A DNA stretch of 64,000 nt from Kalaharituber pfeilii (GCA_015179045.1 WHUZ01000010.1:310001-374000), one strand, 5' to 3'; positions 1 through 10,693 are shown, counted from the first letter of the stretch. Made by a program: numbers and translations. Notes: generated by a model not told the origin, from the letters alone.

Positions 1-300
1 GTGCGGGGGGGAGGGCGGGTGTTGGGATCGAGTCGGGGGTTGGTGTGGGTGTTGTGGGGCTTGGGGAAGCCGCCTGCTTTCCGACCGGGGCAGAGGGTGT
101 CTTTGTCGTTTTCTTTGTCTTTTTTCTCTTCGTCTTTGTCTTTTGGGTCGGAGGTGTTTGTGCGTGGCTTAGCGTGCGGAGGCTGTAGGGCGCGGGCCGT
201 GACATCAATGATGAGGGCGGTTATAAAGACCTAGACGTGTTTGAATCGTGGCGGCAGAGCCCTGTGGAGTTTGTATAACGTACAGGGGGGTTTAACAATG
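1..300 (-). other. GC-rich low-complexity sequence, possible LINE ORF1 remnant
   Basis: The minus strand reads as a proline/threonine/aspartate/lysine-rich low-complexity peptide, similar in style to the proline-rich part of the LINE ORF1 copies at 33140-33400 and 62050-62160. There is no conserved ORF1 core block here, so the assignment rests only on composition and on the LINE pieces next to it. Confidence 0.3.
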
Positions 301-360
301 TGAGGGGGCGGGAAGTCGTGGAGAGAGTGAGAAAGGACCCAAAGGTAGCAAGATGGGAGA

Positions 361-495
361 TTTTTGTTTTTTTATATCATTACTCGCATGCCGCCCTGTG
401 GGCTATGGCGAGGTGTAGTTACATGATGAGAAAGTTCGGAAAATTCGGAAAAGGAAAGTACGAGCGATAACGTGAGCAAACAGGAATACGAAGTC
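361..495 (-). mobile_element. 5'-truncated LINE (family 1) 3' end with target-site duplication
   Basis: A T-rich run is followed by the reverse complement of the family-1 terminus (CTCGCCATAGCCCACAGGGC...GCGAG, then TAATGATAT and the A tail) and about 80 bp of 3' UTR. CAAGATGGGAGA occurs on both sides (349-360 and 496-507), which is a 12-bp target-site duplication and fixes the insertion limits. Confidence 0.85.
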
Positions 496-551
496 CAAGA
501 TGGGAGAGATGGCTTAGAGACTTTTTCAGGGAAAGGAAGTTCTCGGTGGAG

Positions 552-604
552 TTTTTTTTTTTTTACATGATGCCCGCGGTTTCCATTGTGTTGCGGGGGG
601 AGCG
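552..604 (-). mobile_element. Micro-insertion from an internal part of the LINE ORF1-only 3' UTR
   Basis: A run of 13 T precedes about 40 bp whose reverse complement matches the 3' UTR seen at 62838-62873 (CCCCCGCAACAC..., CCGCGGGCATCATGTA), ending in poly(A) directly after CATGTA. TCTCGGTGGAG flanks it on both sides (541-551 and 605-615). The insert lacks the usual terminal hairpin, so the RNA was probably polyadenylated early. Confidence 0.75.
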
Positions 605-654
605 TCTCGGTGGAGTGGGGCGGGAAGATGAGAGGAAAAGGAAGAGCAAACATG

Positions 655-930
655 AGCATACTGTACGTCAAGGATCTCCACTGTCGCCGGTAGTCTTCTT
701 GATATGGCTATCACCAACGCTAGAGAATCTGGAGAGAACTCTGAAAACTCGCCATAGCCCATAGGGCGGCACGCGAGTAATGATATTTAAAAAAAAAAAA
801 AAAAAAAAAAAGTACTCTGAAAACCCAGGTACTGGAAGTGGAGTGTGAGGTCCCGTCATACGTTAACTCCCTAGGCGTTGGAGTTGGAGGGGTCTGTAGC
901 TTCGTCGTAGTCGGTTCCTTTCTTTGGCTC
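655..930 (+). pseudogene. LINE reverse transcriptase fragment
   Basis: The plus strand reads VRQGSPLSPVVFLI, the conserved RT block QGSPLSPxLF, followed after an insertion by SYVNSLGV, which sits where the catalytic YVDDxG box is expected but has lost the aspartates. The frame is broken. It is interrupted by the micro-insertion at 749-813. It is a decayed piece of a non-LTR retrotransposon ORF2, and its far boundary with the minus-strand RNase H fragment next door is uncertain. Confidence 0.6.
749..813 (+). mobile_element. LINE 3'-terminal micro-insertion (hairpin + poly(A))
   Basis: The insert starts at TCGCCATAGCCCATAGGGC, continues through GCGAGTAATGATATTT and ends in about 25 A. ACTCTGAAAAC is duplicated exactly at 738-748 and 814-824. 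The whole insertion is therefore only the family-1 terminus with its A tail. Confidence 0.92.
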
Positions 931-994
931 ACCTCGCCATAGCCTACCAGGCGGCACGCGAGTAATGAAATAAAAAAAAAAAAATAAAAAAAAA
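931..994 (+). mobile_element. LINE 3'-terminal micro-insertion (hairpin + poly(A))
   Basis: ACCTCGCCATAGCCTACCAG...GCGAGTAATGAAATA plus an A-rich tail, flanked by TTTCTTTGGCTC at 919-930 and 995-1006. The inner stem here is GCCT/AGGC instead of GCCC/GGGC, a paired change relative to most copies. Confidence 0.92.
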
Positions 995-1006
995 TTTCTT
1001 TGGCTC

Positions 1007-1740
1007 GTCGTGCCCTCGCAGCCTCGCTTCCACGCGTAGCCCGGCCTCGTTAATTGCTTCGGCCTGATAGAGAGTAGAGCACCGATCTTTGCCGCCCGGT
1101 CTGCCTCTTCGTTCCCTTATAGGCCCTTGTGACTCTTGACCCACATGGCTGCTATGTCTAGTCCTCCTCTTTGTGTCCTTCCCTCCCATGCCTTCCTTAC
1201 CACCTGTGCTGCCCCTTCCGGGGTCGGTTTACCTTCGGATATGCTCCTGAGCTTCTGTATGGCCACCTGGGAGTCTGAAATGATTAGGATTCCTTCGTCC
1301 CCTTCATCCAGCGCCCAAGCTATTGCCATGAGCTCTGCGTTGTTCACCGTGGCCCTCTCTCCGAGATAGGCTGAGGTCGGGGTGGCGTTCTATTCCACAC
1401 TCCTAGGCCTGTTCGCCCAGCGATCCGGCTTCCGTCTGTGTATGTTGTCTTCCACCCTTGTTCTTCTTCTACGAGCTCTTCCCATTCATGTCTCTCGGCT
1501 TTGGGATCCTGGGTGTTGAATACCGCCAGCGGGATTGGCTCCTTCCATCCCGTCGATCCTCGGAGGTATCTTGTGTCTTCCTCTTCGCGGAATATCTCTT
1601 CTTTCGGGAACCTTAATGCTCTCTTTTTTTTTTTTCTTTTTATTTCATTACTCGCATGCCGCCTTATAGGCTTTGGCGAGGTCTTAATGCTCTCGCTTCT
1701 ATCCTTTGGGACTCTCCCCACACGTAAGCGTGTATAGATA
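1007..1740 (-). pseudogene. LINE ORF2 RNase H domain fragment
   Basis: Minus-strand reading gives, in order, FPKEEIF...YLRG, TTYTDGSRIAG (first catalytic Asp), NNAELMAIAWAL (catalytic Glu), ISDSQVAIQKL (second Asp) and IAAMWVKSHKG, the RNase H layout of Tad/I-type LINEs, then EAGLRVEARLRG. The reading frame shifts between the first and second motif at about 1345. The micro-insertion at 1624-1682 splits the N-terminal side. RNase H in such elements removes the RNA template during target-primed reverse transcription. This copy cannot encode a whole domain. Confidence 0.85.
1624..1682 (-). mobile_element. LINE 3'-terminal micro-insertion (hairpin + poly(A))
   Basis: T-rich run, ATTTCATTACTCGCATGCC, then GCCTTATAGGC and TTTGGCGAGG. 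CTTAATGCTCTC is duplicated at 1612-1623 and 1683-1694. It sits inside the RNase H fragment and also has the covarying GCCT/AGGC stem. Confidence 0.92.
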
Positions 1741-2194
1741 GCATGGGAATTGAGTAAGAGTTGAGTGGTGTAATGTTATGCACAGGGTCTTAAGTATCGC
1801 TAAGCAGTAGCAGTTCAGCGGAAATAGTACAGCTAAAGTCAAGCGATAAAGAAGAGCGGGCAAAAGGTAAGAAATCAGCTTAAAGTTCGAAGTAAACTTA
1901 GGACACCGCTAGTGTTTTAATTCTTTCTAACTAACAGCGATAGCTGGGGCTTATATCTTAGGCACCCATCATATATGACTCGTCAAGAGCTAATAACATG
2001 ACTATAATGTAATAACACTATCTTGTAAAATAGATAAGTAAATATAGAACTATTAACGTAATAGAAACATATAATAACGCAGATACCTCTTTCAATACCA
2101 ATAACTGGGAGAACTATTATCTATGTAGCAACCATACGTAATTAGTAAAGATATCATAAGCGATACAGATTGCTTTATAAGCACCGTGTAAATA
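1741..2194. other. AT-rich stretch without a recognisable gene
   Basis: No open frame or known repeat end is visible. The composition is much more AT-rich than the gypsy gag/pol to the right, with many TA dinucleotides and stop codons on both strands. It may be a heavily mutated downstream part of the gypsy pol. Confidence 0.5.
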
Positions 2195-3640
2195 TTAGTA
2201 CAGTGAACATACATAAACTGATACACATGTCTGTGAGGTAACCACTGAACAGTCAAAATGTACTAACACTTGCCTAGTGTTGATCAGATACATCTTAGCG
2301 AGTCTTATAACAATACAATAGTGGTACCTTATCCCATATTCAGTAAGTCTTACCTTTAGCCGTAACATATATTCACTCAATTTAGCGAGCACTTTTTCCA
2401 CTATCCTTTGGTAGTCTCATTCGGTTTTGCCTCCATAGATTAAGATATTGTCCAAGTACCAACAACTCTATTAATACTAGTGAGGATCTCATTCATCATT
2501 TCCTAAAACAAAGTGGGTGCATTGATGAGTCCAAATGGCATGACTGTGTACTTGAATAGGCCTTTGGATATTTTGAAGGCTATCTTCTATTCATCGCTTA
2601 ACTTAATTCGTATGAGGTTGTATCCATTTTTAAGGTTCAGCTTGGTGAACCATTTACTGCCTTAGGTCTTCTTAAGGAGTTCCAACATTAAGGGCAGAGG
2701 GTATTTATTTGGAATAGTCAGTTTGTTCAGTACCCTATAGTCAATGCACAGTCGAAGCGACCCATCTTTCTCCCGCACGAAAAGGATTGGTGAACCTGCT
2801 TTCGATCTTGACCTTCGTATCTTTGTTGGTAGGTGTTCGTCGATATACCTCTGGAGGGCCTCATCCTCTTCCCAGGTCGTTTTGTAGACTGGATCATAGG
2901 GAGGCTTCGCATTTGGGTCACGGTTCTCAAATGGGATTTCATGATCCCAACTTGGGTGCGGAGGTAGGCGGCGTGCCTGTTCCTCCGAGAAAACATTAGA
3001 GTATCGCGAGTAGTGCTCGCGTGTGTCAAGTAACAACAGAATATCACCCTCCTCGAGGGTATCAACATCTTCAGAAAGAACGGAAACCGAAGGCAAATCA
3101 ACACGGGTACAAGGGACATCAAACATGCCATGTTTCAGAACGCCATTAATGCAATCAACAGAAAAACCGTTTTCTTTCAGCCAGGACAAACCAATGATGC
3201 ACTCCCTGTCGCCGATATCCATGACTTCGGCGTCAAGATCGAAAACAAATTCCTTTCCAACGTTAACTGAAGGAGGGTTCAAGACAGAAGAAGCAAAATC
3301 AACAGATGCCTTATCAGGTTTTGCGGGAACGCCAATAGAATGCACATAATCTATAGCAGAGGAGACAGAATCAGGAACCGGAACGCCAGAGAATGAAAAC
3401 GAGATATTTACAATGAAAGAACCACCAGAGAGGAGAGAGCCATCACCTTGCTTGATATTTACAGGCCTTGCTCGGGGCCTCAATCCCAACTCGTTACCCA
3501 GTGCCAAAGAAACAATCGGCGCAGAGGCTGCACAGTCCACGATGGCCCTAACGGTCCTTCCAGTTTTGAATTTTATCTCGCAACTGAGAAGGTCACTGTG
3601 ACGGGGAGTCCTACCAGGCTGAGTAAGGTCCCCATCTAGT
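2195..3640 (-). pseudogene. Ty3/gypsy pol remnant: aspartic protease and N-terminal reverse transcriptase
   Basis: An open minus-strand frame covers 2662-3540. It starts near [13 protein letters not shown], placed like a retropepsin active site (usually DSGA/DTGA, so the motif looks altered). It continues through [12 protein letters not shown] and ends in the RT start [20 protein letters not shown] with [13 protein letters not shown]. Beyond 2660 the frame is full of stops, although KGLFKYTVMPFGLINAP (an RT block) is still readable near 2520-2580. The rest of RT, RNase H and integrase are missing. It belongs to the same element as the gag and LTR to its right. Confidence 0.85.
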
Positions 3641-5090
3641 TTTCCGAATCTGTTATTCTCTCGGACTCATCGACAGCCTGTATCTTGAGATGGCCGGAGT
3701 CTGCTCTCTTCTTTCTGAGATGTGAACTTCATGACTCCAGGGGTTTTACTTCCCTTTTGTCTTCTCTCTTTGGCCTATTTGGTTTCTCCCCTTCCATTTC
3801 CCATATCCTTCGGTTCCACCACTTCTTCTCCCAGCATGAGGTGATCTTATGCTCACCTTTTCCGCATTTCAAGCATCAGCGTTTTGCCCTCCTTTCCTGA
3901 ATCAGTTGTTCAGGAATGTCGTCAGTTTTCTTGCTCTTTGAGGAGGAGGAGGCTATATCTTTGCGGATAGGGCCACTACTGGAGGGAGTGTTTGTCTTGG
4001 TGGTGGAGGGAGCGGAGTGCTTGTTTCCAGGTTTGCTCAGGGCATCGGCAATGGAAACTGCTTTCTTTTTCCATTGATCCCAATTGCTTCGACACTCGGG
4101 ATGGCTGGCTAGAAGGTTCCGGACATCTTCTCGAATGTTTTCAGAAACATAGGAGAGGAGGACGGGATCAGAGACCTTTGCTACACTGTTGAACTCATCG
4201 ATTTCAATCAAGAAGTCCTGCATTCTACCCCACTGCTTGTGCATCTGAATTTTTCGAGCGGCCTCAACAATGGCTGAGGAGTCCTGGAAGGTCTTTTGCT
4301 GTAGGGTGAGAGCCATAGCATACGAGGCTAGGGGGTTCCAATGGAAAAAGGTGAGAGCAGAGCCCTTCAAGCAAGAGGTGAACATGTCAATGCGTTCGTC
4401 ATCTTTGAGCTCTTAATCCATCATTGGACCAGGTAGAGAAAGTTGTCAAGCTCCTTCGCATCCCCATCAAACTTATCTGAAGAGGGAATCTTCACAGGGG
4501 GAGCAGGAGGAGGAGGAGGAAGGCCCCACGGCAATGTTTGACTTATGGGAAATCGCAGGAGCGGGAGAGGAGGAGGTGTCAGGTCCCGGATCTGGCGGGA
4601 GCTGCGAGAAGAGGCACGAGGAGGAGCACCAGCATCAGCACCACCAGTACCTGGCGGAGGAGAACCTCTGAGGGAGCTTCCTCTAGTAGGGGGTACGGGG
4701 CATTACGGCTGTAGTGTGGATACTGGCTGGAATGTCATCTGCTGTAGGATTTGGCCCCGCACATTTGCCAGTGCTTGGGCCAGCTCATTCAACGTGGCCT
4801 GTAACTCTTGCTGACTCTGTGAGAGGGGGGTTGATACATTACCTTGGAAGGCTCCTACTAAGGTATCTATTCGGTCGCATGCTTGGGCCAGGTGATTGCT
4901 CAGTTCGCCATAACACCAGTTCACATAGTCCTTCATCTGCTGGTTTCTGTTTGCTTGTTCGATCTGGAGATTTGCTACGTCAGCAGAGGCTTGCTCGGCC
5001 TCTGTTCTTACGTCGACGGTTTGCCCCACAGCTGCTGCTGCTAGTTGATGAACTTCCTTCCTGAGCGGAGAGCTGACCCGAGGGTAATGA
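3641..5090 (-). pseudogene. Ty3/gypsy gag remnant with CCHC zinc knuckle
   Basis: Reading leftwards from about 5029, the first open piece (to 4703) contains a coiled-coil-like stretch rich in Q, N and A (QSQQELQATLNELAQALANV). A second piece (4385-3876) reads FTSCLKGSALTFFHWN...LQQKTFQDSS and RKIQMHKQW, typical of gag capsid regions. Near 3833-3876 the frame gives CLKCGKGEHKITSC, a perfect CX2CX4HX4C nucleic-acid-binding knuckle. Frameshifts and stops separate the pieces, so no full Gag is made. Position between LTR and pol agrees with this. Confidence 0.82.
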
Positions 5091-5105
5091 GGTGTCGGGG
5101 AGTGG

Positions 5106-5770
5106 ATTTTAGGCTAAGGTGAGACTTACCTGACCAGGGGAACACTTACCCTGAACCCTTAGTAAGGCTAGTGCTGCTAGACCGGACTGATCACCCATTA
5201 GGCTTGGCAGAGGATTCTTTGTCTTTGAATAGGGTAGTGCTAAGGAAGTGTGTGTCATTGTTGATTGTAAGGTCTTTATGCCTGGCACTCGGTTTATGAA
5301 GCTAATATGCGCACATGCCTATAGTACATATTATTATCTTGCATCTGTACTACTTTGCATTTTTTTTTTTTTTTTTTTATATCACATGACCCCGCGGGCG
5401 GCTGCTCGCCAAGGCAGGGCGTACTACTTTGCATATTTCTTTATTACATTGAGAAGGGACGGTCATTTCTTTATTTGCTCGCCTAGTCATGTATGATGCG
5501 CTTAGTCTATTTAAGCACAAGTGATGGCACAGTTGAAGAATTAAGACATAAGCGGTGTTCTAGTTCTCTATTACTCTAAAACCTATCGTTTCCTCATTAC
5601 ACCCGTGAATTGCTCCACTCCGCTACGTGCTCCACGCAAACAGCTGCCCTTCCGGCCCGCCGTATATATACCTCCGTAGCGACTCCGGCCTGCTGAATAC
5701 GCACCTTTGTAGCCATAACATCTAGTGCCTTCCAGCGCCTACCGGAGCCTAGCCACTCACGCCTGTAACA
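5106..5770 (-). repeat. LTR of the gypsy element (5' LTR for the minus-strand element)
   Basis: The right end is GTAACA (reverse complement TGTTAC), as in the related solo LTR at 61496-63196, and the block CTGATCACCC.TTAGGCTTGG is shared with that copy. The left end (ATTTTAGGCTAAGG) is a mutated form of TGTTACGGCTACGG. The LTR is about 665 bp including the 60-bp micro-insertion at 5361-5420. No second LTR is visible to the left, so the element is truncated there. Confidence 0.8.
5361..5420 (-). mobile_element. LINE family-2 3'-terminal micro-insertion
   Basis: A T run, then ATATCACATGACCCCGCGGG and the reverse complement of the family-2 end (GCCTTGGCGAGCAGC). GTACTACTTTGCAT is duplicated at 5347-5360 and 5421-5434. 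Family 2 ends in a CACGTGA-like motif before the A tail, unlike family 1. Confidence 0.9.
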
Positions 5771-5805
5771 TTACACCACTTCTCCTACACCTACCCCATC
5801 TTACA

Positions 5806-6120
5806 ATGTTGGCTCAAGAAGGATCATCAACTCTTCCACTCACCTGGAATGACCTCTCTCCAGTAACACAGGAGTTGGCAAGAGAATATGCATCATAGCA
5901 TTCATGGCCAAAACCCCTCCCTGCCTCCTCTGCACATGATAATGATGATGAAGATGATGATGATTTAGGAAGCACTCATAGTAGTATGGTACTTAGCCAT
6001 ACCGACCTCGCTAATGTATCCAAGGGGAAGCAGCGACAGAGCCGCCTACCCGAAATGAGCAGAATCCGTAACATCGACACCGCATCGGGCAGTGTGCTCG
6101 ACATACATTTTGGTCTTTAA
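5806..6120 (+). pseudogene. Short open frame with one internal stop, unknown product
   Basis: From an ATG at 5806 the plus strand reads about 104 codons (MLAQEGSSTLPLTWNDLSPV...) with a single TAG after ELAREYAS and an acidic run (DNDDEDDDDLG) before a final TAA. It starts 35 bp after the gypsy LTR, so it could be a fragment of another retroelement's gag or of a host gene. I do not recognise the family. Confidence 0.3.
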
Positions 6121-6236
6121 ACATTTTTGTCGTGCTATGTAAACATTTTGGTCATGCTATGTAAACATTTTGGTCGTACTATGGGCATTTTGGTCCTTAG
6201 TACGACCAAAATGTATGTCGGGTGCACTGCCCGATG
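6083..6236. repeat. Inverted repeat with internal short tandem repeats (MITE-like)
   Basis: GCATCGGGCAGTG..CTCGACATACATTTTGGTC at the left reappears inverted at 6200-6236 (GACCAAAATGTATGTCG...CACTGCCCGATGC). The loop holds about three copies of a 22-24-bp unit containing CATTTTGGTC and TGCTATGTAAA. No target-site duplication could be assigned. Confidence 0.6.
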
Positions 6237-6479
6237 CAGTGTCAGATGCTAAAATATGTGCACACGACACGTCGGGTGCAATGTCAGAAACTAAAAGACA
6301 CGTCGTCGCCCAGGGAACAAGAGCCGCACATTTCAAGTTCGTAATTGCATACACGGATGATTGTACTTTCCATCTTACGGTTTCACTACTCGCATGCCGC
6401 AAGGCTGGACTACGGACGAGACACTTAGGCCCTTCTTTTTCTGCTCTGGCCGTCAGTGGTAGATCATTGATATCATGAA

Positions 6480-6956
6480 CGGCACAACGCTAAATATGAC
6501 CGCAAATTCAGTTTCCGGGGAAAAGAATGCAATTGTAACTAATTAGCGAAATTATTGCAGCAAAGCTTCCTCCAATCCATGAAATTAGCCCCCTATTACC
6601 ATCCAACCAAAATCCTCAACAGTTGGAATTCCAATGCCACCTCTGAGACTACCACAAGGAAATGGAGAAAAATGCATTGAAGGAAGGAAACGAGCTACAG
6701 CAAAACCACATCCAAGATTAAAATTAAATCCGCACCACGATACGAGTACCATCCCCTCTTTCTATATCCACCGGACCAAGTGATAATTTGAATAGAAAAC
6801 TATAAACCCTAAAAGGAAGAGTGGAAAGCTGGAGTCCATTGCGGACTATGTGGCTGTCTGCTTTCCAATATTGACTTCATCTTGAGAACATTATTTGCGA
6901 TTGGACAATTGAGCATTGGCAGGTAAAATGAGTATCTCTTCATGGCTTGTCATACC
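6480..6956 (-). repeat. Downstream flank of secreted-peptide gene 1, shared with the other copies
   Basis: Blocks such as TTAGCGAAATTATTGCAGC with CATGAAATTAGCCCC and, at 6832-6865, TCCATTGCGGACTATGTGG recur downstream of the copies at 15313, 21577 and 25077 and, inverted, of 11717. This shows that the genes were duplicated as segments of 2 kb or more, not as bare coding regions. I see no other gene here. Confidence 0.7.
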
Positions 6957-7016
6957 CTGTCATTTAAAAGTCAGCATTTTATTTAACGAAGGCTTTCTGG
7001 ATTGATTATAGCTTAC
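6957..7016 (-). other. Predicted 3'-UTR intron of secreted-peptide gene 1
   Basis: On the minus strand a GTAAGC donor lies 22 nt after the stop codon, with a branch-like GCTGACTTT and an AG acceptor 60 nt on. The same arrangement is found in all other copies of the family. Confidence 0.55.
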
Positions 7017-7038
7017 CACACACAACGTCACATCGCAT

Positions 7039-7824
7039 TTAGTAGATAATTTTAAGGATGAGATCCACCACCCATGGTGCAACAATTTCCAACACTTTAC
7101 CAGCTGCCCAGCCACCAATGATGCTCTTCAAGATCTTCTTCAAAGCACCCTTGATCTTGTTCTTGAGCCAATTCCTGTGTGCCGGAGTAATCTTGCTGAG
7201 AGTCTTGGCCTTGCTCTTGAGGTACTTTACAATGGACCTTCGCAGGCCACCACCAAGTGCATTCCAGACTTTCTTGGCAAGGGATGACTTGCTGATCTTC
7301 TTGAGGAGGATCTTAATGATCTTGTCAATAATCCCACGTCTCTCAATGTAGTCACGGCGCTCAAGTGCTGCATCACCATCATTACCATCGTCCTCTTCTG
7401 GGAGATTGAGAAGGCCGCGGAGGAATTCCTCCTCCTCAGGGTCAGCAAGCTTCACAGCATCGTTATCATCCTCTGGGATCTCTGGGATATCGTTATCGTT
7501 CTCGTCACGGCGCTCAAGGGTGGCATCGCCATCATCATCATCCTCTTCCGGGAGATTGAGAAGGCTGCGGAGGAATTCTTCTTCCTCCGGATCGGCGAGC
7601 TTCACAACATCATTCTCATCCTCTGGAATGGCAGGGACGTCTTTATCGTCTTCCTCAACTGGGACTGCAGGCTCTGGCACTGCAGCTGGAGCGGGCTCAC
7701 GTTTGGCGAGAGTTGAGTCTGCAACCTGGATATCGCGGGCATTGATCTCGACTGCCGGGATGACTAGGGCATTAACGGCAATGATTGAGAAAGAAATAGC
7801 GAGGAAGGCAGGGGTGTACTTCAT
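7039..7824 (-). CDS. Secreted Kex2-processed cationic peptide precursor, copy 1 (261 aa)
   Basis: I start it at MKYTPAFLAI, because that start is shared by all paralogs; 21 further in-frame codons upstream are not conserved. Residues 1-20 are a signal peptide. A KR lies at 41-42. Residues 58-156 are two acidic repeats, each of the form IPEDxNDxVKLADPEEEEFL followed by LPEEDD and closed by LERR (a Kex2-type dibasic site). Then DYIERR ends at 163, and residues 164-261 form a 98-aa mature region without cysteine, starting GIIDKIIKILLKK and ending VVDLILKIIY. It has many lysines and few acids, and is helical-amphipathic by eye. The acidic part probably neutralises the cationic part until cleavage in the late Golgi. 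A membrane-active or antimicrobial role is inference; I recognise no named family. Confidence 0.85.
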   Translation of the reverse strand: MKYTPAFLAISFSIIAVNALVIPAVEINARDIQVADSTLAKREPAPAAVPEPAVPVEEDDKDVPAIPEDENDVVKLADPEEEEFLRSLLNLPEEDDDDGDATLERRDENDNDIPEIPEDDNDAVKLADPEEEEFLRGLLNLPEEDDGNDGDAALERRDYIERRGIIDKIIKILLKKISKSSLAKKVWNALGGGLRRSIVKYLKSKAKTLSKITPAHRNWLKNKIKGALKKILKSIIGGWAAGKVLEIVAPWVVDLILKIIY

Positions 7825-8015
7825 TCTGAATATGCTTTGGGATTCGAGGTAGGGAATTGACAGAGAAAATATTTCAAACTCGCTCAAATTAAAGCTGTGG
7901 ATTTGATACTCAAATGAAGTGGGGAGGAGGGAAGGATGATGTGATGTGAAGGACAGGTTGATTTTTCGGTGGATGGTGAGGGGAGAAGGAAGCAGTTGAG
8001 GAGGGAACTTGAGGT

Positions 8016-8024
8016 CTCTTTATA
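8016..8024 (-). promoter_or_regulatory. TATA box of secreted-peptide gene 1
   Basis: TATAAAGAG on the minus strand lies about 192 nt upstream of the start codon. The same sequence occurs at matching positions upstream of the copies at 15313 and 21577, within an upstream region conserved among the copies. Confidence 0.55.
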
Positions 8025-8239
8025 GACGTCCTAAGGCTTATGATTGTGTGATACTCCTAAAGAAACATCATAGCGGTATGCTGTACTCATTGCCCTGGCG
8101 AAAAGCAGGACTGCGCAGACCAGATTGTGCGAGTGTAACATGCAGATCGATGGCAGCATAGAAATCTCACATCTCGCGCATCTCCGTGAGATTGTTCAGT
8201 TGAGCACAAGTTCGCGAGGCACCATGTCGGTGAGGCTGG

Positions 8240-10690
8240 TTCAGCAAACCATGGTCAATGCAATTCGGGGATTGCGTGACTACTGCATTGGTCGTTGAAG
8301 TCTTGTTGCATTGCTCTGTTCGAATTAGGTAATTGAAACTAGGGTTAAGCTAAGCCCTCCTGCTCGGCTGCCCCTTTGTCCCCCGGGAATGCCGAACGTC
8401 ATTACAAGTACTGCGGCTTGCCCGTGAAGAAACGACCAATCAGCGTTTAATTTCACAGCGCATTAGAGATTGACAGTGGCTCATATTTGCAAACATGTTG
8501 AAACATTGTCGACTCTACACACATAAGGTGATTATCCCTCATCCCGAATGGTTTATCTTAAGACTCATGTCGCTTATGCGTGGCACCATTGACCTACTTG
8601 TGTAACCACTTTTAGGGTTAAGCGATTCATAAAACACGGGCGTGCCCTGCACACCATGTAATTCGACAATTCAATATCATGCCTATTACTTCACACCAAT
8701 CAAGTGAGCTCTACATCCCATAACAGGATAACTAGGCACAAATCTGTGTGCGAGCAAGGAACCATCCTGTGGACCTCAGATTTTGATGCAGGGGAGAATA
8801 TTCTGTACTCTACAGATGTGGCTGCCGTCATCGTAGCACAGGCGAACCTGTCATCTTGGATCCTCTATAACTGGCTATCCTGCACGGAGTATTGGATCAA
8901 TCCACGCGCCCCAAATTTCCTTCTCATAAGGCAACGTCTTTAAGTGGATATTTGGATATATTGGATATGAGTGCGGTCCCGCGCTGGTCGAATACGAGAG
9001 GCTCTACTATAAGCATTTGTTATGATTTGTTCGGTGTTTTCCGGGTGTTGATTATTCAAGGGGCAGCGGATGGGTATGAGAACAGGACAGGGGACAAAAC
9101 TAAGGTTAATGTTGCTGTAATTTTGAACGTTGACCTATAAATGTCGTATGGGAGATGCGGCTAGTGCTGCGGTGCTACTACCGTAGCACTAGGGTCTTGG
9201 CATTAGACTAGTAGGCACTTAGGTACACCCTCGCGTACCACCACGATTACCTAGTGTCAGCTAAACAGCAAGGCAAATCTCAACAAGACTATTTACCATT
9301 CTAGAATTTTTCCTAATTCAGCCGATCTCCTGTATTAACAACTCGTGCCTGCTTTCTTCCCGTTACGGAAGTTACATCGGAGTGCTGGTGAAAAAGTGAA
9401 CTTTACCTAAAAAAAAAAATACATAATATGCCGAGAAATAAATATTTACTCTCCACTCTGTGTGTGCAGCAGATACCTAGCAAATGTTTGTCGACCGCGC
9501 AGTTCATATTTTGTTTAGGACAGCGCTTCAACGTTAAATGCCCCATGTCATGCAATTTCAAGTCAAATGTCATATCCAGTGGCTTCAATGTTACACCCAA
9601 TATATTCTCAAAGTGGAAAAATACGAGGTGGCACAGCTTCATCCAATGCTATTGTCTATCAGCAACGTTGCACAAGAGTCTCGACCATTAATTGCATAAT
9701 ACATAAGCCCATTTCAGTGTTGTTAGACACAGGGTGAGGCAACGGAATCCCCGTTGGACCCCACCTAGCCGTTGCGCATCAAGCAACTCAATTTGCTGTG
9801 ACTTGGGAATGTATTATGGTGTAACGTTGCAGCACAATTAAATGACGTGAGATGAATCGCGTAACATGTGCGGGGCTGATGTTGGTGTAGCTGTTCCATC
9901 TCGGAGTAACATTTGAGCGCTTTCCCGTACGATCATGTTTGACAAAACGGTGATCGATAACCAAAAGCCTAGGAACTTGTGTGTTGCAAACATACAGGCG
10001 GTGATAAAGGATGTGATTCTCATCGCAGTTGCTATTTTGCTTTACCTTTGTTCCTTCCATTTTCTTGATTTGCGATTTTCTACTACGTTTGTTTTTCTCA
10101 GAACGCGGATGTGGCATTCGTGATGACAAGAAGGCAGTCATGATTTGAATACGGCTAGGGTGATGAGGAACTGAATTAGAAACAATTCTAAATGTCAATT
10201 CCTGTTCTGTTCTTGTTCAGACAGCCTTGCTATACTGCAACTAGTTAATTACCCTATCAGAATAATGCAACTCCTCTTTGGGAGATAGTGCAACCAGGCT
10301 TGGTTTCCAGGTTAATAATGGCCGTAGTATAGGTAGGTACATGTGCGTAGCACAGCAGCGATAGCCACCATTCTACATGCCCTCATGTAACATGTCTCCC
10401 CGGGCCAAAGGTAAAGTTAAGGTTTCAAAATTAAGGTTAAGGCGATTTCTCGGCATGATTTACACTACGGAAATGGACCGAGGAAGGCGTAACGGACGCA
10501 TGGTAAGACGGTGCATTTATATTTTTAGAGAAATGAACGTTAATCCCCTGTATCACATCTGAGATCCATGTCAGGGTCCTGGCTCCCACACAGCCTTATC
10601 CCTGGTTACATGTGAGATGTGCAGCTGTCACTTGATTGGAGATGGAGTAATAGAGACAGCGATTGAACTGTAAAATTCTACGTTCCACAG
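8240..10690. other. Intergenic sequence, no supported gene; parts shared with other copies of the cluster
   Basis: No ORF here is convincing. Sections around 9090-9190 and 9590-9700 resemble 16860-16960, 17510-17600, 13500-13600 and 23400-23520 (for instance the GCTATTGTCT...GTTGCACAA block). They are therefore distal parts of the same segmental duplication that carries the secreted-peptide genes. Confidence 0.5.
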
Positions 10691-10693
10691 GGC

